The notes: generated from the letters alone by a model not told the origin. DNA of 53,919 nucleotides from Blautia sp. Marseille-P3201T (GCF_900120295.1 NZ_LT635464.1:1-53919), one strand, 5' to 3'. Shown: positions 32,275-41,604, counted from the first letter of the stretch. Numbers and translations are program-made.

Positions 32275-34089
32275 ATGAGAGTAATAGCATTAGTTGGAGC
32301 AATTTTGGGATATTACTTTTATTATAATATGCGCTGGAAAAAGAAAAATGCATATTTTCCAATAATAGTTGTTTCGTGGATTACGTTTGTAATGTATATT
32401 GCAGGAGTTTTGGAATGCTTAAAGTGGGGAACTTTTAGTATTGTATTTATTGGTTGGTTTCTTCTTTTTGGAATATTTGTTATGACAGTGAAGAAGAAAA
32501 AACTGGATTTTTACATAAAAGCAGTTTTTAATTCTACTATTATATGTATGCTAATAGGTCTAATTTGGCTATGGGTAATAACAAGAGGAGTGGGACTTTC
32601 TCATTATGATGATTTTTCACATTGGTATCGTATTTGCAAAATGATGCATGTAGAAAATGCATATCCATCACAGCCAGATATGTATTTTCCATCTTATGTA
32701 CCAGGAACAGCTACATGGATATATTTTATTACTCGATTTATAAGTTTTTCAGCAGAAAACTGTTTATTTGCACAGGCAATTTTAATACTTTCTTGCTGTG
32801 CTGTTTTTTTAGGGGTAATTGGTGAAAAAATTGAAAAAAAATGTAAAGCATTAAGTTTTATTTATGTTTTTGTGGTATCAACTATTTTGTGCGCAATGAA
32901 TGTAAGCATTTATTCCTTACTGGTAGATACTGTTTTAGCACTTATTCCGTTAGCAGTTGTTGTTCTCATTTTTAATGAAAGAGACAGAATGGATATTAAG
33001 TTATATTTCGGTGTCATGTTAGGAGCTTGTTTTACAGCATTGGTGAAAACATCGGGACTTCTTTTAGTATTTTTTATTGCATTGGCATGGTTTATGAACG
33101 TTAATCAGAATAATGAGAGAAAAAATGTAAAAAAGAATATTATTATAAGTTTTTTATTAACTATTATTCCATTTTTATGTACAAGGCTATATATAAATCG
33201 CTCAGTAGTGATTTATGGAAATATTTCAGATACTTATCAAGGTGTGTCATTGAATAGATATTTAGGAATATTTTCAGGAAAAACGTTTCAGGACATAGTT
33301 GGAATATTTGGGAAATACATGTCTGAAATATTTAAAGGCAGTGGAATGATTTCGCAGGTAAAAGTAATTTGGATATGTTTAGCGTTTATGCTAATTTTTT
33401 ATTATGCTTTGAAATATTTTCATAGAAAAGAAACTGTATGGGTAAAGAATATTTTTCTATATGTTATAAGCTTTTTCGTTCTTTATAATATAGGATTATT
33501 ATTTACTTATATGTTTTCTATGGGAGAGAATGAGGCAAATTCTACTTATTTGGCATCGTTTTATAGATATATGGGAACTGCATCAATTTTTATTACAGGA
33601 ATAGTTGCATTCGTCATTCTGTATATAATTATGAATATTTCTGTTGTAAAGCAAAAAGTAATGTTAGCGGTTAGTTGTATTATGTTTGGAATTTTAGGAA
33701 TGTTTTATTTTGACACAGGATATGTTTGGGGACGTGATTTTGAATATCAGAAAGAAAATTATACAACAGACGCATGGGAGCTATGTCAGAAATATGTTCC
33801 AGAAAGCTGGGAATATAACGATTATAGTTATCTGGTTTTATGGAACTCAGATGATTTTCAAGATTCGGGTAAAATTTGGTGGCTCATGTCAGCATATTTA
33901 AGAAGTGTGCATATTGAAACATATAATTTGGAGGATTTGAAACAGAGTAATATTACAGAAGATCAAAAATCTAAGATGAAACAATGCGAGTATTTGGTAA
34001 CATTAGGAGATTTTTCGAGCTCCATTGATGTGATTAATGAATACGTATCAGTTAGAAATTATAAGCCAGGAATATCAGAGATAAATTAA
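32275..34089 (+). CDS. Polytopic membrane protein, probable GT-C-type glycosyltransferase
   Basis: This 604-residue protein has about 11-12 membrane helices. The first large extracytoplasmic loop has acidic/aromatic motifs (GVGLSHYDDFSHWYRI) of the kind seen in GT-C enzymes that use lipid-phosphate sugars, and a soluble C-terminal tail begins after the last helix (about residue 485). GGGGGG before ATG 32275 supports the start over TTG 32272. The partner gene 21 bases downstream encodes an undecaprenyl-phosphate-sugar synthase fused to a GtrA flippase. The likely role is to attach the flipped sugar to an extracellular polymer. No close family is recognised, so the enzyme class is inference from topology and neighbour. 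The DNA is visibly more A+T-rich than the flanking genes. Confidence 0.6.
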   Translation: MRVIALVGAILGYYFYYNMRWKKKNAYFPIIVVSWITFVMYIAGVLECLKWGTFSIVFIGWFLLFGIFVMTVKKKKLDFYIKAVFNSTIICMLIGLIWLWVITRGVGLSHYDDFSHWYRICKMMHVENAYPSQPDMYFPSYVPGTATWIYFITRFISFSAENCLFAQAILILSCCAVFLGVIGEKIEKKCKALSFIYVFVVSTILCAMNVSIYSLLVDTVLALIPLAVVVLIFNERDRMDIKLYFGVMLGACFTALVKTSGLLLVFFIALAWFMNVNQNNERKNVKKNIIISFLLTIIPFLCTRLYINRSVVIYGNISDTYQGVSLNRYLGIFSGKTFQDIVGIFGKYMSEIFKGSGMISQVKVIWICLAFMLIFYYALKYFHRKETVWVKNIFLYVISFFVLYNIGLLFTYMFSMGENEANSTYLASFYRYMGTASIFITGIVAFVILYIIMNISVVKQKVMLAVSCIMFGILGMFYFDTGYVWGRDFEYQKENYTTDAWELCQKYVPESWEYNDYSYLVLWNSDDFQDSGKIWWLMSAYLRSVHIETYNLEDLKQSNITEDQKSKMKQCEYLVTLGDFSSSIDVINEYVSVRNYKPGISEIN

Positions 34090-34110
34090 ATACAGGAGAA
34101 GTTTTTAAAT

Positions 34111-35184
34111 ATGAAAGAAATACCAATTATTATTCCGGCATATGAACCGGATGAAAGACTGATAAAATTATTAAAAGAATTTAGAGAAAAAAATGTTCGA
34201 GATGTTATTCTTGTAGATGATGGTAGTAGTGTAGAATATAAAGAAATTTTTCAACAAGCAAAACAGATATTGAGAGAGATTGATGGAATATTGCTAATTC
34301 ATGAATGTAATCAAGGTAAGGGAAGAGCTTTAAAAACAGCGTTTTCATATATTTTAGATAATTGTCCAGAGGCTATTGGAACAGTTACCGCTGATTCTGA
34401 TGGACAGCATACAATAGAATGTATTTCTTCTGTTTCAGATGAATTGTTGAAAAATCCGAATAAATTAATTTTAGGTGTTCGGAATTTTGAAGAAGAAAAT
34501 ATTCCATGGAAAAGTGAGTTTGGAAATAAAATAACAATGAAAGTACTCGGGTATGTATCAGGTATACATGTCAGTGATACGCAAACAGGATTAAGGGGAA
34601 TACCTCGCGGCTTTATGAAGGAACTTATAAATGTTGCAGGGGAGCGTTTTGAATTTGAAACAAGAATGCTCTTGGAAAGTGTTGGAAAATATTCCATTAA
34701 AGAAGTTCCAATTAAAACAATATATGATTCAAAAGAAAATCATCAAACACATTTTAGACCAATAAAAGATTCCTTAAAGATATATAAAATATTGGGAGCT
34801 AAATTTTTTAAATATATTTTTACATCGTTGTCTGCAAGTGTTCTGGATATTCTTATTTTTACAATCTGTTGTTATTTATTAAAAGAGGGCAATAGTGCAT
34901 CACAAATTGTAATTGCTACAATTACTGCAAGGTTTTTTTCTGCAACGTATAATTGTGCGATGAATTATAAAGTTGTTTTTAACAGCAATGAGAAAGTTTT
35001 AAGAGCAGTTTTAAAGTATATTTTTCTTGCAGTGATACAAATGAGTTTAAGTGCGGTTTTAGTGATTTTTGGTGTGAAAATTTTAGCTCCTATTTCTGAA
35101 GTTATCGTAAAAATTGTTGTAGATACAGTTTTATTTTTTATTAGTTTTTATATACAGCGAAAGTATGTTTTTAAAAAGCAGTAA
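34111..35184 (+). CDS. GT2 polyprenyl-phosphate glycosyltransferase fused to a GtrA flippase domain
   Basis: Residues 1-220 are a GT2 domain like dolichyl/undecaprenyl-phosphate glucosyl or mannosyl transferases: IPIIIPAYEPDERL, LVDDGSS, metal-binding DSDGQH (95-100) and the QTGLRGIPRGF acceptor segment. Residues 228-357 have four membrane helices of the GtrA family (FKYIFTSLSASVLDILIF through FYIQRKYVF), thought to flip the lipid-linked sugar. GtrB- and GtrA-like functions are thus in one chain. Together with the upstream membrane protein this forms a three-function glycan-modification set, like the Gtr systems that glucosylate O-antigen or teichoic acids. AGGAG precedes the start. Confidence 0.85.
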   Translation: MKEIPIIIPAYEPDERLIKLLKEFREKNVRDVILVDDGSSVEYKEIFQQAKQILREIDGILLIHECNQGKGRALKTAFSYILDNCPEAIGTVTADSDGQHTIECISSVSDELLKNPNKLILGVRNFEEENIPWKSEFGNKITMKVLGYVSGIHVSDTQTGLRGIPRGFMKELINVAGERFEFETRMLLESVGKYSIKEVPIKTIYDSKENHQTHFRPIKDSLKIYKILGAKFFKYIFTSLSASVLDILIFTICCYLLKEGNSASQIVIATITARFFSATYNCAMNYKVVFNSNEKVLRAVLKYIFLAVIQMSLSAVLVIFGVKILAPISEVIVKIVVDTVLFFISFYIQRKYVFKKQ

Positions 35185-35233
35185 TGGGATTTGAAGCAGA
35201 AAAAATAACTACTTTTATGCTATAATCTCATCT

Positions 35234-35262
35234 TTGACAGTTAAGAAAATGGGTGCTACAAT
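35234..35262 (+). promoter_or_regulatory. Orphan strong promoter between the cargo and the right ISL3 copy
   Basis: TTGACA (35234-35239), 17 bases and TACAAT (35257-35262) form a near-consensus promoter with no gene behind it before the convergent ISL3 copy. The downstream bases (TGTCATTAACTTAAGG) look like a leftover IS leader. 35185-35399 holds no coding sequence I can support. Confidence 0.5.
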
Positions 35263-35399
35263 CCTTGAAAACACTCAATGTCATTAACTTAAGGAAAAGA
35301 AAAAGATAGTTGTTTCATTTCTTGGTTTTAGAAATAACGAGAGTATGAAACTTTTTCTGTAAATAATGTTTTAGAAGGTCTTCTATGATAAAATGTTTT

Positions 35400-36761
35400 G
35401 GTTCTATGTCAATAGTTGGGGCGGGATTTCCTGAATTCGCTCCATAGCTGTATTTGGAGGTGTTTTTTTTGCTTGCATGGAAAAAATCAAATTTATGGCA
35501 TGGCAAACAAACCTTCAAGCACGTTTCAGAACTTTTATCTTATTGTTAAATCCTTCTGTTGGTTCATTGGTGATATGTGGATATTTAAAAGCATGAAGGA
35601 TTTCTTCTGCCCAGTTCCGGTAGGTTCTGGCACATTTTTCAAATTCCGCCAGACCGGAAGTCTCAGCTGCTTTTATCCAGTCAAAGAAATCTTTTCTCTG
35701 CCGGGAATATTTGTGGTCCTGACAGATATCATAAAATTTTTCTTTCAGGAAATGTGCCTTGCGCAGGTCGTCGTTATAAAGCAGCATAAGGTCACAGGTT
35801 TTTTTGTTTTCCTCATTTAACTTCTGGTATCTGGTAAGGATGAGACGTTTACTCTTTTTGTAATACTTCTGCAGGGAAGAAGGCATGGAACGCTGCAGTC
35901 TTTTGCGGACACCTTCAATTGCCCATGTAACCTGCCGGATAAAATGATATTTGTCAATGATAATCTTGGCATGGGGAAAATAAATTTTTGCCAGTTCCGT
36001 ATAAGGAGTCCACATGTCGCATACAAAATATTTTACACGATACCGTTCTGTTTTTGGGACAGAAGAAAAATAAACAGCCAGATGCCCCTGTGTCCGGTTG
36101 GGGAGGATATCCAAAATGCGGTGTTTTATGGGATCTGTCAAAATACACTGGTATTTACCGGTATCCGCATTTCCTTTGAATTCATCAATAGAAAGGACTT
36201 CGGGAAACCTCCTGCGGGAATAGGAAACCGTATCCAAAATCCGGTGAACGGTAGAAGGGGAAACATTGGCAGAGAGAGAAAACTCCTTAATACTTTGATT
36301 TTTATGCAGGGAGTCTGCAAGAAAAGCAGTCAGCCTGGAGGTACGCTGGAAATAGCGTGGTAAAAAAGAATACTTCTCATAAAAATGTTTCCCACAGCTG
36401 CAGGTATATCTTCTTTTTCTGAGCACAAGATAGCAATGTTTCAATTGGAGGGGAAGATCCTTGATTGTCTGGGAACGGTAATCATGGATTTTTTTTGTGG
36501 AAGCACCACAGTGGGGACAAATTTGTTGTGAGGGTTTGGTTTCGAGATAAATTTTAACAAAAGAGTCCGCATGAATAATTTTTTTTACAATTACCCCTTC
36601 CAAATTTAGTAATTGATTGATACAATGATTATGAATGGTTCATACCTCCTAGTGTCTGATAGTAATGTGTGGGTGCTGGGAGGTTTTTCTTTTATTTTAG
36701 CGCAAAAAATAAATGATGGGAATATGGAAATAAACCATACCCCAACATTTATTATAGAATC
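35400..36761 (-). mobile_element. ISL3-type insertion sequence, right copy
   Basis: It is bounded by GGTTCTATGTCAATAGTTGGGG at 35400-35421 and the inverted, diverged CCCCAACATTTATTATAG-containing end at 36740-36761. It carries one transposase gene on the minus strand. Relative to the left copy it lacks about 80 bases near the transposase stop. Bases 36604-36739 hold only its leader (ribosome site at 36650-36645) and no gene. Confidence 0.75.
35515..36603 (-). pseudogene. ISL3-family transposase, C-terminally deleted and lacking a normal start
   Basis: The 362-codon frame has the ISL3 zinc-finger region (CPHCGASTKKIHDYRSQ, then CSCGKHFYEKY), an HTH, and the DDE core (SIDEFKGNADTGKYQCILTD; CDMWTPYTELAKIYFPHA; EGFNNKIKVLKR). 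Compared with the left copy, a deletion removes the last 20 or so residues and a TGA arises at the junction. At the 5' end the best AGGAGG is followed by frame TIHNHCINQLLNLEGV with no ATG in register. A single lost base may have removed the original start, and only a TTG at 36603 remains. It is probably inactive. Confidence 0.8.
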
Positions 36762-36769
36762 TCTTTTTT
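36762..36769 (+). repeat. Target site duplication, right copy
   Basis: TCTTTTTT directly follows the right terminal repeat and equals 29973-29980. The sequence beyond it (TCGCTTCTTCC) would have followed the queT terminator tract before insertion. Confidence 0.75.
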
Positions 36770-36791
36770 TCGCTTCTTCCAATCATTTACT

Positions 36792-36820
36792 TTGACATAC
36801 AATAGTCTGTATGCTAGAAT
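36792..36820 (+). promoter_or_regulatory. Promoter of the TPR/P-loop gene
   Basis: TTGACA (36792-36797), 17 bases and TAGAAT (36815-36820), about 100 bases before the start codon. Confidence 0.7.
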
Positions 36821-36919
36821 TAAATCAATTATGGAGTCTTATACCCTCAGCAAGAATTACAGATAAGAATACATATTTGAAACTATATACAAATCAATAA
36901 ATGTACAGAGGTGAATAAA

Positions 36920-39322
36920 TTGGATAAAAACGAGTACAGGGCAAAGTTGGAAGAAATCAGTCAGCTGGTTGATAAACAGGATTACAAGGGTGCCCTAAAA
37001 ATTGTAGATACCATTGATTGGCGTAGAGTGCGCAGTGCCAGAACTTTATGTATGGTAGGCGAGATATACGAAGCTAATAAAAGGTATGAAGATAGTCGAA
37101 AACTTCTGCTCCTTGCACATCAGAGAGCTCCTATTGGTAAAACTGTTATTTATAGATTAGTTGAGCTTTCTATTAAAATGGGTGAATTTGATGAGGCACT
37201 GAATTATTACAAGAAATTTGTGGAGATTTCTCCTAATGATAATAGTCGATATATTTTGAAGTATAAAATTTACAGGGCAAGACGTTCACCTATTGAGGAA
37301 CAGATTGAAATTCTTCAGGATTATAAGAGCAGAGAGTATACAGAAAGATGGGCTTATGAATTAGCTCGCCTTTATGCAAAAGCCGGTATGAAGGAAGCTT
37401 GTATAGAAGAATGTGATGATTTGATTTTGTGGTTTAGTGAAGGGAAATATGTTACAAAAGCCATGGAATTGAAGATGAAATTTGTACCGTTAACTGCCTC
37501 ACAGCAGGAAAGCTACAATAAGGCCAAAGGCATTCCAGTAAGAACATCTGTAGTGTCCAAACCAGCAGAACCACAGGTAAAAGAACCTGCAAATCAGCAG
37601 GATAAAGAGATAGAAGAGATTTTAAACAGTATTAAATTAGGTGATTTTGCACCGGAAACTCCATCTGAAACAGTGGTACAGCAGCCGGAGGATCTTCCGG
37701 AGCGAGTGGCTCAGGGATTAAGAGATGTGTTCCAGCCTAAAATGACGGCTGCCGAGGAGATGGAAACAGCAGCAACAAGAGAGCCATCCCAGGCCAGCGA
37801 AGAGCAGGGATATGTAATTAAGGATTTAGAGCCGGAAGATATGACAAAAGGCAGCGGATTTAAGCCGTTCCATATTGGAAATGCCATGACTATGGAAGTA
37901 AAAGCCGAGGCGCCAAAGTCAGAAATGCTTTCTTCTGATGGGGCGAAAGCGGAAGCTTTTAAGACAGATACAAAAGGTGTGGAATTTGATTTAGAAGCAC
38001 TTTTGGCAGAAACAGCAAATGAGCTTGCACAGGCAGTTGCTGAAGAAACAACAGGAGAAGCAGTAGAGGAAGTTGTTGAAGAAGCAACAGAAGAAGCGGT
38101 AGAGGAAGCCGTTGAAGAAACAACAGAAGAAGTCGTTGAAGAGGCAACAGAAGAAGTTGCAGAGGAAGCTGCTGAAGAGACAGTAGAGGAAGCAGCAGAA
38201 AATATTTTGCCTGCACCGGCAGCGGCAAGAGCAGCTATGATTGCAGAAAATTTAAGCGCTGTTTTTGAAGAAAAGGCAAGTGAAATTGAAGCTCTAGCAG
38301 CAGAGAATACAGAAGAAGAGCCTGAACAGGTTTCTGCGGAAGCAGAAGAAGTGATGGAAGAAGTTCCGGAGGGAGTTTTTGGAGCAGACGTAGAAGTATC
38401 TGAAGAGGCAACCAGAGAAATACCTGTGGAAGAAGTGAAAGAAGCTGCATTGGAATCACAGAAGGAAGAAAGTCATATAAAACGTGTGGCAGCTTCTGCG
38501 GTAGATGAAACGCAGAAATCTTCTGCATTTCAGACGGCAGTAGAAAGTTTGATGCGCCATCATCTTACAGAAGAAGAACACAGAAGATTGTTTACATATT
38601 TCGCACCTATTCCAGGGATGACACAGCAGATTAATGAAGCATTAGACACTGCGCAGGAGTCAGCGTGTGCTAAGACATCTCAGGCTGGAAATATTATTGT
38701 TACAGGACGAGAGGGTTCTGGAAAAACAAGACTTTCTGAAGGCCTTATTAAAGCCCTTTGCAAGGAACGTCAGATGGAAGGGGCAAAAGTTGCTTTTATC
38801 ACAGCTCAGGAATTGAATAAAAAAGACCCTATAGCAGTTGTAGGAAAATTATCAGGAGGATTTCTGGTAGTGGAAAATGCAGGGGAATTAGATGGTGATG
38901 TAGTTGAAGATATGTCAAAGGCTATGGAATTTAAGACAAATCGTTTGACTGTAATTTTAGAGGATTTAAAGCCGGGCATTCGCAGCTTAGAAGAAAAATA
39001 TCCGGAATTTATTAAAAAATTTGACTCTCGTATTGTAATACCTGTTTTTACCAATGATGAATTAGTATCCTTTGCAAAGACTTATGCCAAAGAATTAGGA
39101 TATAAAATTGATGATATGGCAGTTCTTGCGCTGTATACTCTTATCGGAGATAATCAGAACGAAGAAAACCCGGTTGCAATTGGCATGGTAAGAGAGATGA
39201 TGGACGAAGCTATCAAAAGAGCTTCTAAAAAAGGGCGCAGGGTAGGAAAGAAAGTAGGAAAACGCCATTTGGATGATGAAAGCGGCAGAATTATGCTGTA
39301 TGAAAAAGATTTTGATATTTAG
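36920..39322 (+). CDS. TPR protein with acidic Glu/Ala repeat region and C-terminal P-loop ATPase-like domain
   Basis: About 800 residues. Residues 5-190 contain TPR-like helical pairs (GALKIVDTIDWRRV, EDSRKLLLLAHQRAP, FDEALNYYKKFVEISP). Residues 190-530 are low-complexity and highly acidic, with many VEE/TEE/AEE units at about 375-435. Residues 560-800 have a Walker A (TGREGSGKTRLS), a VVENAGEL segment in the Walker B position and a basic tail, resembling AAA-type ATPases. TTG 36920 is preferred since AGAGGTG lies just before it; GTG 36911 overlaps that site. It is followed 15 bases later by rsmA, so it may be co-transcribed. The function is unknown; scaffolding plus ATP use is suggested only by its parts. 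Confidence 0.7.
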   Translation: MDKNEYRAKLEEISQLVDKQDYKGALKIVDTIDWRRVRSARTLCMVGEIYEANKRYEDSRKLLLLAHQRAPIGKTVIYRLVELSIKMGEFDEALNYYKKFVEISPNDNSRYILKYKIYRARRSPIEEQIEILQDYKSREYTERWAYELARLYAKAGMKEACIEECDDLILWFSEGKYVTKAMELKMKFVPLTASQQESYNKAKGIPVRTSVVSKPAEPQVKEPANQQDKEIEEILNSIKLGDFAPETPSETVVQQPEDLPERVAQGLRDVFQPKMTAAEEMETAATREPSQASEEQGYVIKDLEPEDMTKGSGFKPFHIGNAMTMEVKAEAPKSEMLSSDGAKAEAFKTDTKGVEFDLEALLAETANELAQAVAEETTGEAVEEVVEEATEEAVEEAVEETTEEVVEEATEEVAEEAAEETVEEAAENILPAPAAARAAMIAENLSAVFEEKASEIEALAAENTEEEPEQVSAEAEEVMEEVPEGVFGADVEVSEEATREIPVEEVKEAALESQKEESHIKRVAASAVDETQKSSAFQTAVESLMRHHLTEEEHRRLFTYFAPIPGMTQQINEALDTAQESACAKTSQAGNIIVTGREGSGKTRLSEGLIKALCKERQMEGAKVAFITAQELNKKDPIAVVGKLSGGFLVVENAGELDGDVVEDMSKAMEFKTNRLTVILEDLKPGIRSLEEKYPEFIKKFDSRIVIPVFTNDELVSFAKTYAKELGYKIDDMAVLALYTLIGDNQNEENPVAIGMVREMMDEAIKRASKKGRRVGKKVGKRHLDDESGRIMLYEKDFDI

Positions 39323-39337
39323 TCAGGAGGAAAAAAG

Positions 39338-40204
39338 ATGACAGCCCCTTATCTGGGAAATCCGAAAAGAACCATAGAAGTTCTACAAAAATATGATTTT
39401 GTTTTTCAGAAAAAATTTGGGCAGAATTTCCTGATTGATACCCATGTATTAGATAAAATCGTGAGTGCTGCAGAAATTACAAAAGATGACTTTGTACTGG
39501 AAATTGGTCCCGGAATTGGGACCATGACTCAGTATCTGGCATGTGCAGCCAGAGAGGTCGTTGCGGTCGAAATTGATAAAGCACTGATACCAATTCTTGA
39601 GGATACGTTGCAGGAGTATTCCAATGTAACGGTTCTTAATGAGGATATTTTAAAGGTAGATATCAAAAAACTGGCAGATGAGCGCAATAATGGAAAACCC
39701 ATTAAGGTTGTGGCAAATCTGCCATATTATATTACAACACCGATTATCATGGGATTATTTGAAGGAGAAGTGCCGATTGAATCCATTACAGTAATGGTAC
39801 AAAAAGAAGTGGCAGACAGAATGCAGGTAGGACCAGGGACAAAGGAGTATGGCGCTTTGTCATTGGCAGTCCAGTATTATGCAGAGCCATATATCGTGGC
39901 GAATGTACCGCCTAACTGCTTTATGCCAAGACCTAAGGTGGGAAGTGCGGTAATACGTTTGACGCGGCATGCAGCTCCACCGGTGGAAGTTGTTGATGCA
40001 AAGCTGATGTTCCGTATTATTCGGGCGTCTTTTAATCAGAGAAGAAAAACGCTTGCTAACGGATTAAATAATTCACCGGAGCTTTCCTTTGGGAAGGATG
40101 AAATTCAAAGGGCGATAAAGGCCTGTGGATTTCCTGAAGGAGTACGGGGAGAAGCTTTGACTTTGGAAGAGTTTGCAGCATTAGCAAATGAATTTCGAAA
40201 ATAA
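39338..40204 (+). CDS. rsmA: 16S rRNA (adenine1518/1519-N6) dimethyltransferase
   Basis: RsmA (KsgA) dimethylates two adjacent adenines at the 3' end of 16S rRNA late in 30S assembly. The 288-residue protein has KKFGQNFLIDTHVLDKIV, the SAM-binding EIGPGIGTMTQYLA, VVANLPYYITTPIIM with the catalytic NLPY, and FMPRPKVGSAV. The length is standard. AGGAGG precedes the start, and a strong terminator follows. Confidence 0.96.
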   Translation: MTAPYLGNPKRTIEVLQKYDFVFQKKFGQNFLIDTHVLDKIVSAAEITKDDFVLEIGPGIGTMTQYLACAAREVVAVEIDKALIPILEDTLQEYSNVTVLNEDILKVDIKKLADERNNGKPIKVVANLPYYITTPIIMGLFEGEVPIESITVMVQKEVADRMQVGPGTKEYGALSLAVQYYAEPYIVANVPPNCFMPRPKVGSAVIRLTRHAAPPVEVVDAKLMFRIIRASFNQRRKTLANGLNNSPELSFGKDEIQRAIKACGFPEGVRGEALTLEEFAALANEFRK

Positions 40205-40218
40205 TAAATGAGAAACAG

Positions 40219-40258
40219 AAAAGCATCGCAGAGAAGTGAGTCTGCGATGCTTTTTTTT
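40219..40258. terminator. Terminator after rsmA, probably bidirectional
   Basis: AAGCATCGCAGA pairs with TCTGCGATGCTT and is followed by eight Ts. The minus strand also ends in Ts, so it can serve the convergent ROK gene. A second small hairpin (AGTCGGC/GCCGACT, 40278-40297) lies beside it; nothing else is seen up to 40437. Confidence 0.9.
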
Positions 40259-40437
40259 CTATAAATATTAAAGGAAGGAGAGTCGGCAGTAACGCCGACT
40301 TATGAAAAAGAAAATATAAAAATAATTTGCTCTGTATTATTTTTATGATATTAGTATATCCTGGAAATATGTTCAAAACATGATGAACTTGTGAAGAAAT
40401 CATGAACGAATTTAAAAACTTTTATGAATGCTCCGTA

Positions 40438-41604
40438 TTAACGCTCTAAAACCGTAGAAACAGATGAAATCTGTAAGTGATGAATACCCAAAAAGTTTTC
40501 GACAGATATTCGCGCACCTCCTAGAAGACAGGAAAAATCCCTTAATTTAGAAGGAATAATTTTACAATCCCGGTTTTGGTGTTTTGCTAAGTATTCTAAA
40601 ATTTTCTTGTTTACGTGGGGAATGTGATTGGAAAAAGCGCTGTTTAATACAATCACATCTGTATTGAAGGTATTGATGATATTATTAATGCCAATGGAAA
40701 TGTATTTTACAAATAAATCCATCATTTCACCTGCAAGAGGCAGGCCTTTATCATAATCTTCTAAAAATTCTGTAATGGTAACGGAGTTTTTCCCCTGGCG
40801 TTGAGCGTAATTTTCAAGGATAGCTTTTTGAGAAGCATAAAGTTCAAAACATCCATGATTTCCACAGGGACATGGTTTTCCGTCAGGAAATAGTATGGTG
40901 TGACCGAATTCGCCGGCATAGCCATCCCGTCCTTTGTATAAGCGGCCGTTTACAAGAATTCCCATACCAATTCCGTCATGTACATTAATATGTATCATGT
41001 TTTTGTATTTGTGGTGAAAGGCGGCTTCTCCTAAAACTGAGAGATTTGCTTCGTTTTCCACAAAAACCGGAATTTGAAACAGTTCCTGTAAACGAATTCC
41101 CAGTCCTTTATCCGGGAGAGGATAATAAGGAGTAAATAAGATTTCATTTTTTTGTACGACACCATAAATACCGATAGAAACACCTATAATTTTATTTTTA
41201 AAAGAGGTATTTTCTTTTGTGTAAAAGTTTAAAATCTGCTCCAAATGATGTAAAAGGTTATTTTTAGAAAGAAAAGGTACTTTTTTGATTTCCTGTACTT
41301 CTCCTTTTAAATTGGTTATAAGAGCGATGATTTGCTGCGGTTGTACTTCTAAGGATAAGGTAAAACCATATGATTTATTAAATTCCAGTAAAATAGGTTT
41401 TCTGCCCATGGAAGTCTGGGCGCTGCCGATTTCCTGTATGAAATGTTGATCCAGTAATTCCTGTACAATAGTTGAAATGGTTGCTTTTGTAAGGGAAAGC
41501 TGTTTGGCCAGAGCAGCTCTGGAAACAGGAGGATTATTGATAATAAATTCCAATACCAGACGGCGGTTATTGGCACGTATCATTTCCTGATTGGCGATGG
41601 ACAT
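40438..41604 (-). CDS. ROK-family transcriptional repressor (NagC/XylR type)
   Basis: ROK repressors bind DNA through an N-terminal winged helix and release it on sugar binding. The 388-residue protein has a winged HTH (PVSRAALAKQLSLTKATIST), a GRKP linker, and an ROK sugar-kinase-like domain. That domain has the ENEANLSVLGEA and YAGEFGHTI segments and the zinc motif CPCGNHGCFELYAS. AAGGAG before ATG 41604 fixes the start; the frame is open further but lacks a ribosome site there. No sugar genes adjoin it, so its regulon is elsewhere, possibly including the divergent promoter module at 41743. Confidence 0.9.
   Translation of the reverse strand: MSIANQEMIRANNRRLVLEFIINNPPVSRAALAKQLSLTKATISTIVQELLDQHFIQEIGSAQTSMGRKPILLEFNKSYGFTLSLEVQPQQIIALITNLKGEVQEIKKVPFLSKNNLLHHLEQILNFYTKENTSFKNKIIGVSIGIYGVVQKNEILFTPYYPLPDKGLGIRLQELFQIPVFVENEANLSVLGEAAFHHKYKNMIHINVHDGIGMGILVNGRLYKGRDGYAGEFGHTILFPDGKPCPCGNHGCFELYASQKAILENYAQRQGKNSVTITEFLEDYDKGLPLAGEMMDLFVKYISIGINNIINTFNTDVIVLNSAFSNHIPHVNKKILEYLAKHQNRDCKIIPSKLRDFSCLLGGARISVENFLGIHHLQISSVSTVLER

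Larger units (their letters stand above)
29981..36761. mobile_element. Composite ISL3-type transposon carrying two glycosyltransferase genes
   Basis: The left end (GGTTCTATGTCAATAG at 29981) and the right end (inverted, TATAGAATC ending at 36761) are related terminal repeats, both with a GTTGGGG/CCCCAAC block. Two ISL3-type copies lie in the same orientation at the two ends. The whole 6.8-kb unit is bounded by an exact 8-base duplication, while the inner end of the right copy at 35400 has none matching. That pattern fits movement of the whole as one unit. Cargo: genes at 32275 and 34111. Both transposase copies are defective, so any further movement would need a transposase supplied in trans. 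Confidence 0.65.

Noticed and set aside
37959-38528. Open frames on the minus strand in the acidic-repeat region
   Set aside because: They are Leu/Pro-rich mirror images of the Glu/Ala codons on the plus strand, with no ribosome sites.
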